This document shows, one piece after another, positions 43,901-51,666 of a stretch of DNA of 64,000 nt. The DNA comes from Microscilla marina ATCC 23134 (GTDB lineage: Bacteria > Bacteroidota > Bacteroidia > Cytophagales > Microscillaceae). Position numbers and translations under genes: made by a program. The stretch spans positions 62,001-126,000 of the forward strand of contig NZ_AAWS01000021.1 in the NCBI RefSeq assembly GCF_000169175.1. The letters run 5' to 3'. The stretch's first letter is position 1. Every line of letters starts with the position of its first letter. Under the pieces are notes generated by a model. That model saw only the letters and a program-made list of their open reading frames with translations, did not search any database and had not been told where the DNA came from.

Positions 43901-45928
43901 ATGGGTACGCTGGTGTTTCCACAGGGCTATTTTATGAGCGGTACATTGTCAGTGTTAGGCTTAGAGTGGAGCACCCAAATAGACATACGCACCAACAAAG
44001 GGGTGGCTGCCCAGTCTTACCTCAACAAGCCGCTGGTGATTTATAATAAAAATTTCTTTGAACTGTCAGACGTAGAAGGAAAGTCGGGACCTTTCTTTTC
44101 GGTGTCTACTTTCTTTCAAAACGAACTCAAAAACCCGGAACTGCGCCCCCCTCATTTGTACTTTAGTGGACGCTTATTTTTACTGGGACTAGAGTCTGAA
44201 AGCTTTGTGAAAGCCACCAAAAATGGTTTTGCTTTTGCCTTAAGTCGTACTGTTGACATCAAAATACCAGGCAAGGCGTTTTCTGGTAAAGTGTTTATGG
44301 AATCGCTCATCAATGGGCACTTTGAGTCGGTGAAAAACTTTGGCGCAGGTGGAGAGTTTACCCTTAAATTTGAAGGTAAAATAGACCTTGCCAAGTTAGG
44401 GTTTCTGGGAGATGTGGTAGACGATATGGGGAAGATTAAAATAGACCTGAACGTAGACGCTGACCTGGAACTGGGCTACGACGGCAAAAAAGCTTTTGTA
44501 AACTTTAGTGGAGGTTTTAAACTGCAAGACATCAAACACAACTTTAAGCTAGAGCTGAAAGCTACCAATGCCGATATGAAAAAGGCAGGCGAATGGGTTT
44601 TTGATGAGATCAAGCAGATTGTAACCGATTTGTTTGATACTGCCGAAGAGTGGATGAATGCTATAGGCGATGGCTTTGTTGAAGTAGGAAAAGGTGCCGA
44701 GCAAGTGGCAAAAGTCTTGGGTAAAGGTTATAAGAAAAGCGTAGAAGAAGCTGCCGAATTGATGCACGAAGCAGGTGAGAACTTCGAAGAAATGGGGAGA
44801 GCTTTTAAGAAAGTGTATGGCACTACAGCCAAGACTTTTGCGCCTATTATGAAAGACTTGGGGGCTGGAGCAAATGAAATAGCTAAAGACCTGAAAAATG
44901 CTTTCAAAACTGGTACCAAAGACGTGGCTAAGATACTGGACGAAGTAGGAGAGTCGCCCGAAGCAGTAGCTGGTGCGTTGAAGTCTGCCTACAAACAATC
45001 GGCTAAACAAGCGGCACAAACCCTGAAGTCTATTGGCAAAGATGCCACCACTATTGCCAAAGGGTTGAAATCTGCCTACAAGCAGTCGGCCAAACAAGTA
45101 GCACAAACTCTCGACTCGGTAGGCGTTGATGCCGGAGCAGTGGGCAAAGCCTTGCGTTATGCCTATAAGCAATCGGCCAAAGACGTCGCAAAAACAATGA
45201 AAGACATTGGCAAAGGAGGCGAGGCTATAGGCAAAGCCTTGCAAACTGGATTCCGCTACAGTGGTAAAACAGCCGCCAATATGATGAAAAGTATAGGCGT
45301 AAGCAGCAGCGAAATAGGCAAAGCGTTGAAAAACACCTTTAAAATGTCGACAAAAGACTTTACCAATACCTTTAAAAGTATAGGTAAGGGTGCCAATGAT
45401 ATAGGGAATGCATTGAAAAACACCTATAAGCAAAGCGCTGAGCAAACCCTACGTTTATTGAACGGAGCAGGTATTAGCAACCACGACATGAGTAATATGT
45501 TGAAAGGAGTATACAAGCTCAGCGCTGAAAATACCGCAAAAACCTTTAAGAAGATCGGTAAGAGCGCCAACGAAATTGCCAATGTAATGAAGTCGAGCTA
45601 TAAGCAATCGGCCAAAGACATGGCAAAAGTGTTGGACAAAGTAGGTGTAGGAGTAGATGAGGTGGGAGGTGCGTTGAAAAACGTATATGGACAATCTGCT
45701 GAACAAGCCGCTGGTACGCTTAAAGATATAGGTAAAAGTGCTAAGGATGTGGGTAAGGTATTGAAAAATGCTTATAAGCTAAGTACCAAAGATACCAGTA
45801 AATACCTTAAAAAGTCATTTAAATTGGGCAAAAGTGGGCTCAAAGATGCTTTGAAAGGTGCTGGATATGCCAGTAAGGAAGTAGACAAAGTGGTGAAAAA
45901 GCTTTGGAAGAGCCTTAAATTTTGGTAG
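40961..45928 (+). CDS. Giant protein of unknown function with C-terminal 29-residue repeats
   Basis: 1655 residues with no recognised domain. Residues about 1-1240 are beta-rich: long runs of alternating hydrophobic and polar residues with Gly, in repeated segments of related flavour (GMSFLEPFEKVVDLQDFTLV, FGFAMNNGTPELFLAGMLQ, ALGFNWGGIPSLGIAGTIN). Residues 1243-1619 are thirteen tandem 29-residue repeats with consensus G-K-x-A-x-x-V-A-K-A-L-K-x-A-Y-K-Q-S-A-K and then x-V-A-x-T-L-K-x-I, predicted as two amphipathic helices each. A short basic tail ends LWKSLKFW. No signal peptide and no membrane helix are evident. It follows the cyclase by 13 bp, hence co-transcribed. It could be a delivery partner, an immunity factor or a second toxin; nothing in the sequence settles this. 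Confidence 0.8.
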   Translation: METQDIMVATGFSELVNQLTPHNGQINLPLGKLTDNFDAFLKNVYFKEGSVIAIDQVSIETNEQLQLVTITGVSSFMNVPSMPLTASFAVDAEGEIRAVLKYMLIDASKTSGFWKFSDSFKTLPAFGDASAASGSLLDDLKFKEASFVVASHAGYDTSLGLDLDAGINFGGIMKPPAQLGILKNSLGETDALTVSGFINVPSDEKYMYNPALERNVASRRGFPWLTGNKLPGIHLHVDLGIDMTMGGVKLTNSIYQIYTPLKLGWQNLDKSYQPIAAYTATLDLPKADITLDIVGEISDETIAVEALCEGVSVGNLADLADISGGDNSLSDTLPDIMTKPLNALKKLELTNLGFSFSYGNSGFSIGYLAVQVAMENLNWQIWDDHIVVNELGCRFAINNPFNNPQFETGFWGKTEIEGVEIDLEANSRDAYLISMRLGEAQTLPIRSLMKKFAPEIPALPNMVVNDLVLMVSIGNFISFSGGLMEKPDSWSLDLGPQNLTFSNIRFDLKIPKAGKIGGSFRGEVGIGKNIRLKGFYAIPGDFKIKAECDELNFKELVGKLSKEKLSLPSGFDMTFYNSSVLLKKDSGGMAFQMGTRYEDDAYFALEIKKVEGKWGVAGGLSLLDAQPSKLPGMSFLEPFEKVVDLQDFTLVLASYSDAAFKFPGMEQFANPALTSSNIPMPAQAGGLVAGLNVYAKWKIDTKKKEMKLLKQVLGLDPELGVTLQVGKNPSKDTRLFVSYTTELMSKHPFQAKFGFAMNNGTPELFLAGMLQMKIQGEMCQFDVAMSLVKGGFFFSGSMKGTLQFGDLQLSNLALALGFNWGGIPSLGIAGTINLPDFTSSIAVLFDSTDPSKSLLAGAISDLSLGDIAETIAQTDIPDDIEGILDGIEVKGNRPFDIPLTEADNFDDQDLTAISAAFQSYGTVSVPSTETSALFVVNKPGKSWSLTDMPNNMRHYQIEKVGKNLRVSLNPQIYLAPAGAQMGTLVFPQGYFMSGTLSVLGLEWSTQIDIRTNKGVAAQSYLNKPLVIYNKNFFELSDVEGKSGPFFSVSTFFQNELKNPELRPPHLYFSGRLFLLGLESESFVKATKNGFAFALSRTVDIKIPGKAFSGKVFMESLINGHFESVKNFGAGGEFTLKFEGKIDLAKLGFLGDVVDDMGKIKIDLNVDADLELGYDGKKAFVNFSGGFKLQDIKHNFKLELKATNADMKKAGEWVFDEIKQIVTDLFDTAEEWMNAIGDGFVEVGKGAEQVAKVLGKGYKKSVEEAAELMHEAGENFEEMGRAFKKVYGTTAKTFAPIMKDLGAGANEIAKDLKNAFKTGTKDVAKILDEVGESPEAVAGALKSAYKQSAKQAAQTLKSIGKDATTIAKGLKSAYKQSAKQVAQTLDSVGVDAGAVGKALRYAYKQSAKDVAKTMKDIGKGGEAIGKALQTGFRYSGKTAANMMKSIGVSSSEIGKALKNTFKMSTKDFTNTFKSIGKGANDIGNALKNTYKQSAEQTLRLLNGAGISNHDMSNMLKGVYKLSAENTAKTFKKIGKSANEIANVMKSSYKQSAKDMAKVLDKVGVGVDEVGGALKNVYGQSAEQAAGTLKDIGKSAKDVGKVLKNAYKLSTKDTSKYLKKSFKLGKSGLKDALKGAGYASKEVDKVVKKLWKSLKFW
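44687..45817 (+). repeat. Thirteen in-frame 87-bp tandem repeats
   Basis: Units start at 44687 and follow exactly every 87 bp to 45817, each encoding 29 residues. The units have diverged in DNA and partly in protein, so the array is old. Most units share the segment coding YKQSAK or a close variant. Confidence 0.9.
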
Positions 45929-45941
45929 AAGTAAACAAGGT

Positions 45942-45978
45942 AAAAGGCGTATGCTCTTTGCGAGAATACGCCTTTTTT
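45942..45978 (+). terminator. Terminator of cyclase operon
   Basis: AAAAGGCGTAT/ATACGCCTTTT stem, 11 bp, loop of 13 bases, T-run. It lies 14 bp after the stop. Confidence 0.88.
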
Positions 45979-46014
45979 ATTTAAAATAGGTTTAAACCAG
46001 TCAATAACATTTGG

Positions 46015-46809
46015 CTACTCTTCAATTTTGTCACTTTTTTGCCCGTATTTTACAATACCCACAAAGAAAACCCCACCAATGGCATTGCCCACAATCGAGC
46101 ATATCTCAAAAGAGAGATAATCAGCGAAAGTGATTTTTGGACTGACCAACATGCCCGAAAAAACCTCTATAGAGCCCACTATAGAGTGGTGCAAACCTCC
46201 AATACCAATGGTGGCGGTGACCAAAATTACAACAATGATTTGACTGCTGGAGTCACTCACCGAAGCCAATAGCCACGACAATAGCCCCATCAACCATCCA
46301 GCAAAGATGGCACTCACCAAGATAATGTTCCATGAGTAGTGGATGAGGTGCTCGGCAAGGTAAGCAAAGGCTTCAGGCTTGATGATGTCCATTGCCGTGG
46401 TAAAATCTACCAATAACAATGAAAACAAAAAACCACCTGTAAGGTTGCCCGTAAGAATAATGCCCCAAAGTACCAATAAACTTTTGAGGTTAGAGCTGCC
46501 ATTAAGCACAGGTAAAATAGCCATAGTAGTATGTTCAGTAAATAACTCTGATCTGCCTATGACTACAAAAATGAATCCTATGGGGTAGGCAAAAGCCAGG
46601 ATTATGTGCAGGGTGGCGCTACTCAGTTCACCGTGAAACAATGAGTATAAAGCGCCTATTAGAAACACACTAAAGCCCACTTCTAAACCCGCAGAAAAAG
46701 CAGAAACGAGCAACCTGAAGTTCGATCTGCGATACTCATGAATAGCAGTATTGATTTGTTGATCGAGTATTTCGTCTACTTGTTTGGGGTGATTATAACC
46801 TTTTTTCAA
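46015..46809 (-). CDS. Formate/nitrite transporter (FNT) family channel
   Basis: 264 residues with six predicted membrane helices after a short polar N-terminus. The family blocks FSAGLEVGFSVFLIG, ELFTEHTTMAILPVL and GIGGLHHSIVGSIEVF are present, the last with the channel His-His-Ser stretch of FNT-type proteins. This is the YfdC-like branch, in which the conveyed anion is not defined. FNT proteins form pentamers that let formate, nitrite, hydrosulfide or similar small anions pass. The terminator of the preceding operon separates it. It is monocistronic. Confidence 0.88.
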   Translation of the reverse strand: MKKGYNHPKQVDEILDQQINTAIHEYRRSNFRLLVSAFSAGLEVGFSVFLIGALYSLFHGELSSATLHIILAFAYPIGFIFVVIGRSELFTEHTTMAILPVLNGSSNLKSLLVLWGIILTGNLTGGFLFSLLLVDFTTAMDIIKPEAFAYLAEHLIHYSWNIILVSAIFAGWLMGLLSWLLASVSDSSSQIIVVILVTATIGIGGLHHSIVGSIEVFSGMLVSPKITFADYLSFEICSIVGNAIGGVFFVGIVKYGQKSDKIEE

Positions 46810-47126
46810 GAGCTTTGAAGTTTTATTGATGAAACTTAATAAAAACAGTGTAGATCATGTGATGATACGAATATTTTGCCCCGTTTTGAAAACAAAAATA
46901 GGGTATTTTGCAAATTCACGCATAATTCACGTAAAGTAAAAGCTAAGATGGTAGATATTTGTTTAACCCAAGATTTATTTGTGTATGAATGTTTCAAAAA
47001 ATCAATTAAAAAAATAACTGAAGATGTAGTTATTGGCAGAAACGGCTTTGTTTTGTCAGTTTAAAAATGTGGTAGATAGTTTTGGTGGCGTTCATCAACA
47101 GTATTTTGAAAAAAAGAACAAACATA
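46810..47126. other. Gene-free interval before the GNAT pair
   Basis: A short frame at 46876-47064 has no family resemblance. The interval contains the promoter at 47052-47084, otherwise nothing recognisable. Confidence 0.35.
47052..47084 (+). promoter_or_regulatory. Bacteroidota-type promoter of GNAT pair
   Basis: TTTG (47052-47055), a 21-bp spacer and TAGTTTTG (47077-47084), 42 bp before the first GNAT start. A clean match to TTTG-N19-21-TAnnTTTG. Confidence 0.68.
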
Positions 47127-47624
47127 ATGATTAAGTTAGAACAAGCAAAAACCAGGGAAGACTTTGAGACAATAGAGCAAATAGCACACATAGTAATGCC
47201 TGAAGCATACAAGCAAATAGTGAAGCCTAACCACCTCAGGTCGTTCTTGTATAGTTACCAAACAGTTGAAGCCATTACAAGGCAAATAAATGAAGAAAAT
47301 TATACCTATTATTTATTGTCTTTTCAGGGAAAAGTAGGTGGTTACCTGGGCATTCAGTTTCACGCTGAACATATTCACTTAAGTAAGATATATGTGCTTA
47401 AAGAATTTAGAGGTAAAAAATTGGCCAAAACAGCGTTGGGGTTTATAGACCAAATCGCCAGAGAAAAAGGGGTGAATTTTATAGATTTGTTTGTACATAT
47501 AAAAAACACAGGTAGCATTGAGGTATACAAAAAATTAGGCTATGCTATTGTAGAAACGCTCGATAACGACTATGGTGATGGATATATAGAAAAAGAGTAC
47601 AAAATGGTGAAAACACTTGCATAA
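47127..47624 (+). CDS. GNAT-family N-acetyltransferase, copy 1
   Basis: 165 residues from ATG 47127; the upstream GTG-started extension looks unlikely because the promoter lies immediately before it. The GNAT acetyl-CoA motif A reads LSKIYVLKEFRGKKLAKTALGFIDQ, with the V-x-x-x-x-R-G-x-x pyrophosphate loop as in RimI-like enzymes. Then comes FIDLFVHIKNTGSIEVYKKLGY, the motif B region. The acceptor is unknown. The adjacent gene encodes a paralogue of identical length, 55 bp downstream, so the two form a tandem duplication in one operon. Confidence 0.86.
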   Translation: MIKLEQAKTREDFETIEQIAHIVMPEAYKQIVKPNHLRSFLYSYQTVEAITRQINEENYTYYLLSFQGKVGGYLGIQFHAEHIHLSKIYVLKEFRGKKLAKTALGFIDQIAREKGVNFIDLFVHIKNTGSIEVYKKLGYAIVETLDNDYGDGYIEKEYKMVKTLA

Positions 47625-47679
47625 TGCGGTCGGTCTGTTTTACACCAAAAAGAAACTGAGGTTCAAAATAAATGCAATC

Positions 47680-48177
47680 ATGATTGAGTTAAAGCAAGCA
47701 AAAACTACTGCGGACTATCAAGTCATAGAGCAGTTGGCCAAGGAGATTATGCCCGAAGTATATCAGGGCATTGTGCCACCAGCCCATGTAGATTTTTTTC
47801 TGGATACTTTTCAAACAGCTCACACCATTGCCAGGCAAATTAATGAAGCACATTACCAGTACTATTTGTTATGGCTCAATGGTCAAGTCACCGGATACTT
47901 GGGTATACAATTGTTGGATGATCGTATTCACCTAAGTAAAGTATATGTTTTGAAGAAGTTTAGAGGTAAAAAACTAGGCAAGGCAGCTTTAGAGTTTGTG
48001 GATAAAGTTGCTCAGGAAAAAGGGGCAAACCTAGTAGACTTGTTTGTAAATATAGGCAATAAAGATACAATTAATTTTTATAAAAAAGCGGGGTATACCA
48101 TTAGCGATACTGTTACTCATCAATATGATAACGGCCACTCAGAGACGGATCATAAAATGGAGAAGGTGTACAAGTAA
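47680..48177 (+). CDS. GNAT-family N-acetyltransferase, copy 2
   Basis: 165 residues from ATG 47680; an ATG-like frame further upstream (47617) overlaps the preceding gene and would be unusual. It is clearly homologous to the preceding gene over its whole length (LSKVYVLKKFRGKKLGKAALEF vs LSKIYVLKEFRGKKLAKTALGF; VDLFVNIGNKDTINFYKKAGY vs IDLFVHIKNTGSIEVYKKLGY). It carries the same GNAT motifs A and B. The substrate is unknown. The two copies differ mostly in the C-terminal loop, which would shape acceptor choice. Confidence 0.86.
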   Translation: MIELKQAKTTADYQVIEQLAKEIMPEVYQGIVPPAHVDFFLDTFQTAHTIARQINEAHYQYYLLWLNGQVTGYLGIQLLDDRIHLSKVYVLKKFRGKKLGKAALEFVDKVAQEKGANLVDLFVNIGNKDTINFYKKAGYTISDTVTHQYDNGHSETDHKMEKVYK

Positions 48178-48407
48178 CACTTTTTTCAACTGTTTAAATA
48201 GGTAAAGCAAACAACTTGTTCAATCTGTCATTTTATGAACACTAGTTCAATGAGATCAAAAAAATACTACGGTAAGCTAATAAAGTATTGTAGAGTGGTT
48301 ATTTGTACGTTAAAGAGCGTCTTTTTTATGTGAAAATATTACAAAGCGTTCTTTTAGTCAGCAATTTGACTCATCTTTACATACTTAAACCTTTTGAGAC
48401 ATTTACA

Positions 48408-49613
48408 ATGGAAATCACACGATCGAAGGAACAAGACCAAGTATTATCATTTGAAGATACTTCTGTTGCGTTTGCTCATAAGTCAAACAAAGAACTACGT
48501 AAGATGTACTGGCTATTTGCTATGATGAACCGTCGCTTGATGGTTAAAACCGGTACTGGATTTGTAAAATGGGCATTCAAGTTCCGTTTGCCTGTAGTAA
48601 AATGGGCGGTCAAAAATACCGTATTTGCCCACTTTTGTGGAGGGCAAAGCATCGAAGACTCTCAAAAAACCATTGACACCCTTGCCAGATTTAATATAGG
48701 CACAATACTGGACTATTCGGTAGAAGGAGAAAAAACCGAGGAAAGTTTTGAGCAAACTGCCCGTGAAACCATCCTTACTATAGAAAAAGCTGCTCAGCAA
48801 CCCGAAAAAATTCCCTTTTGTGTATTTAAGGTCACTGGATTAGCTTCTTTTGACTTATTGGCAAAAGTACAAGCAAATGATCAGCTTTCTGAAACTGAAC
48901 AACAAGCCTGGCAACGTGCCCAGCAAAGAATAGATAATGTTTGCCAACAGGCTTACGAAAAAAAGGTGCGTATTTTTATAGATGGTGAAGAAACCTGGAT
49001 TCAAGACACTATAGACCAGCTCGCTTATACTATGATGCAAAAGTATAATCGTGATATGCCCATTATATACAATACTTACCAAATGTATCGGGTGGCATCG
49101 TTGGCTAACTTAAAGCAAGCCTACAAAGACGCAGAGCAAAACAACTATTGGCTGGGAGCCAAGCTTGTGCGGGGGGCTTATATGGAAAAAGAGCGTGCCC
49201 GTGCCGAAGAAAAAGGTTACTCTGACCCTATTCAACCCAATAAAGCTGCTTCAGACAAGGATTTTGATGCTGGTATTACTTTTTGTGTAGAAAAACGTCA
49301 CCAGATTGCCTTGTGTGCAGGTACACACAATGAGCAAAGTAGTTTGCTGCTTACTCAACTAATGGATCAATATGGTGTGGCGAAAGACGATCCTAATACT
49401 TACTTCTCTCAATTGTTTGGTATGAGCGATCATATCTCTTTTAACCTTGCCAAGGCTGGTTACAATGTGGCTAAATATGTGCCTTATGGCCCCATAGCAT
49501 CTGTAATGCCTTACTTGATTCGTCGTGCAGACGAAAATACTTCAGTAGCCGGGCAAAGTAGCCGGGAGTTTATGCTAATTCAAGCAGAACGAAAAAGGCG
49601 TAAAGCAAAATAA
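48408..49613 (+). CDS. Proline dehydrogenase
   Basis: 401 residues from ATG 48408; the frame is open upstream to a TTG but that extension lacks family residues. The PRODH barrel shows TILDYSVEGEK, VFKVTGLA, FIDGEETW, NTYQMYRV, KLVRGAYMEKERARA and GTHNEQS, and ends with RRADENTSVAGQSSREF, where the two Arg and Glu contact proline. It oxidises proline to pyrroline-5-carboxylate with FAD and passes electrons to quinone. It is monofunctional (no P5C dehydrogenase domain). There is a strong terminator after it. Confidence 0.95.
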   Translation: MEITRSKEQDQVLSFEDTSVAFAHKSNKELRKMYWLFAMMNRRLMVKTGTGFVKWAFKFRLPVVKWAVKNTVFAHFCGGQSIEDSQKTIDTLARFNIGTILDYSVEGEKTEESFEQTARETILTIEKAAQQPEKIPFCVFKVTGLASFDLLAKVQANDQLSETEQQAWQRAQQRIDNVCQQAYEKKVRIFIDGEETWIQDTIDQLAYTMMQKYNRDMPIIYNTYQMYRVASLANLKQAYKDAEQNNYWLGAKLVRGAYMEKERARAEEKGYSDPIQPNKAASDKDFDAGITFCVEKRHQIALCAGTHNEQSSLLLTQLMDQYGVAKDDPNTYFSQLFGMSDHISFNLAKAGYNVAKYVPYGPIASVMPYLIRRADENTSVAGQSSREFMLIQAERKRRKAK

Positions 49614-49626
49614 GCAATAGTGTTTG

Positions 49627-49669
49627 AGCCTGGTTAATAACAAATTACTTGTTGTCAACCAGGCTTTTT
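49627..49669 (+). terminator. Terminator of proline dehydrogenase gene
   Basis: AGCCTGGTT/AACCAGGCT stem with a possible inner extension, followed by a T-run. Confidence 0.82.
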
Positions 49670-50011
49670 GCATGTGAGTGATTGAAAAATAAAAAAATAG
49701 AATCTTGTCCGGTTAAGCTTAATTTTACCTGCCAAAATAGTAACTTTGCCTATCTGCCAGGCCCAACATTGTCTGAAAGCCTTTTCTCTTTTTATCAATA
49801 GTAAAGTATCTCTCGAAATTGCATAAAAAAGAGTTAAAAAGTAGTTCACTACCCATATTTATAATAGTTTCGTACGATATGTGTTATTATATAAAATAAG
49901 GAGTAATGGATTGAAGCACCGATCAAGCCCCTACAAACAATGATGTCATTGACCAAATAACTTAACCGTGAGGGACATCCCCTAAAAATAATTTTGTATA
50001 TATAAGTAACA
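49670..50011. other. Interval before the DUF4836 pair
   Basis: TAACTTTG (49741-49748) and TAATTTTG (49989-49996) each match the -7 consensus, the second 15 bp before the next start codon. No properly spaced TTG was found for either. Nothing else is recognised. Confidence 0.35.
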
Positions 50012-51565
50012 ATGAATAGAAAACATATAAAAACACCATTGTTTTATTTGCTATTGGCAATGGTATGTCTGAGCGCCTGTACAAAATCTACCCATCTTAC
50101 TGTAATTCCTCATAATGCTACCTTTGTAGGCAAAGCCAATATGGTAAAAATTGGCTTGAAAATTCCTCGTCGTAAAGCTTTTATTAATGAAGTGTTAGGC
50201 GAATTGATGGGCAATGAAAGCAAAGACAACTTTGGAGAAATGAAAAATACAGGAATCAATTTTTTGACTCCTTATATATTTGGAGGCAAAACAGCCTTGA
50301 ATAAAGGCTATTTTGCCATAGCATTGCCGCTAAATAACGCCAAAAAATTAGAAGAGTTTATTCTAAAAATGGATAAAACAGCGCGTATTCAGACCGAAAA
50401 AACTGTAAAGTATATGGAGCTGGGCAACGGCAATATCTTGGGTTGGGATACTAAGAACCTGTTATTTCTCACTTCAGTAAAACTGAAAGACAACCGAAAC
50501 CTTAAAGAGGAACTATTTAGGTTACACAACTTGAGTGGGCGTAAAATGCTGCTCAGTGCCAATAAAAACTTCAAGGTTTTTCAAAAAACCAAGTCAGACA
50601 TGGGGTTGTGGCTCAATATGGCTGAACTGAATAAAACCAAAACAATACAGTTAGTTACCAGCAAAGCAGACTTGACAGATAATTACAGTCATGTGTTTAC
50701 CAATTATAAAAAAGGTAAAATAGAAATGGAGGTAAATTATTTTGCTGGAGACAGTACCCAACAGAGCTATAATAATTTATTTAAATCTGCCATTACAAGT
50801 AAACTTGTCAATAGTATTCCATTAGATAACCCTTTGTTTTTGGCAGCTACCAGCTTTAGTATGGAAGGGATCAAGCAATTGCTAAAAGATAAAAAACTAT
50901 ACGCAAGAGTAGATAAGAGTGTACGGTCGTTGGGAACCAACTTCCAGGAATTGACTAACATGCTAAACGGAGAGCTGGTGTTTGGTTTGAGCGATATACG
51001 TATGGTAGAACGCGAAAAAAAGATTATAGATGAATATACTAAGGAGGTTTTTATAGAAAAAGAAACCCGTCCAGTGGCTGATTTTGTAATAGCAGCAGGG
51101 GTAGAGAATGAAGCCGTGTATAAACGTTTGATGAAAACCTTTTTGCAAAGTGGTATGGTACAAAAAGATGGAGGACATTATACCTTTTACAAAGAATTGT
51201 TTATGATTGAAAAAAACAAAGTGCTGTATTTTACCAATAATGCTCGCCTAAGAACAGGTATATTGAACGATCAACGCATGCAAAATAGTGGAATTCTTCA
51301 ATTTATGCAGGGCAAGAGTGGTGCTATTCAAACAAATGCACACTTTGCCAGCAAGCTTGGGCAGTCGGCTACTTTTATGAAAATACTCAGGGATCTTAAG
51401 TTTCCTGCCATCAATAATATCAGAATGTACTTTACCAACGAAGACAAAAAAACTATTCAGGGCAAATGCGTCATCAATTTTAAGAACAAAAGTGAGAACG
51501 CATTGGTGGTTTTGTTTAATGCATTTAAAAAAGACTTGCTAAAGAGTGCACGTAAAGGAAAATAA
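50012..51565 (+). CDS. DUF4836 family lipoprotein, copy 1
   Basis: 517 residues. The signal peptide ends in a lipobox with Cys near 23 (CLSAC). The mature part begins with the DUF4836 opening HLTVIPHNATFVGKANMVKIG and contains the family's NPLFLAATSFSMEGIKQLL and LNGELVFGLSDI blocks. DUF4836 lipoproteins are common in Bacteroidota and their role is unknown; many are outer-membrane associated. The paralogue lies downstream, about 100 bp away, so both probably share a transcript. Confidence 0.82.
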   Translation: MNRKHIKTPLFYLLLAMVCLSACTKSTHLTVIPHNATFVGKANMVKIGLKIPRRKAFINEVLGELMGNESKDNFGEMKNTGINFLTPYIFGGKTALNKGYFAIALPLNNAKKLEEFILKMDKTARIQTEKTVKYMELGNGNILGWDTKNLLFLTSVKLKDNRNLKEELFRLHNLSGRKMLLSANKNFKVFQKTKSDMGLWLNMAELNKTKTIQLVTSKADLTDNYSHVFTNYKKGKIEMEVNYFAGDSTQQSYNNLFKSAITSKLVNSIPLDNPLFLAATSFSMEGIKQLLKDKKLYARVDKSVRSLGTNFQELTNMLNGELVFGLSDIRMVEREKKIIDEYTKEVFIEKETRPVADFVIAAGVENEAVYKRLMKTFLQSGMVQKDGGHYTFYKELFMIEKNKVLYFTNNARLRTGILNDQRMQNSGILQFMQGKSGAIQTNAHFASKLGQSATFMKILRDLKFPAINNIRMYFTNEDKKTIQGKCVINFKNKSENALVVLFNAFKKDLLKSARKGK

Positions 51566-51666
51566 ATGAAGCATACGAAGACTAAATCGAGTTGAAAATT
51601 TCTTAAAAATTAAAATAATACATATACTTGTAGACATCAAGTTTGCACTTTAAAATTTACAACACT

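Noticed and set aside
44549-45445. A 298-codon minus-strand frame across the repeat array
   Set aside because: It is the complement of the 29-residue repeats (periodic codons avoid stops on the other strand). Its composition is Phe/Gly/Tyr-rich without any family sign, and the plus-strand frame is continuous with the rest of the 1655-residue protein.
44687-45817. Regular repeats considered as a CRISPR array
   Set aside because: The 87-bp units are in frame, have no conserved repeat plus variable spacer structure, and encode amphipathic helices.
46876-47064. 62-codon frame before the GNAT pair
   Set aside because: It overlaps the clear promoter at 47052-47084 and has no family sign.
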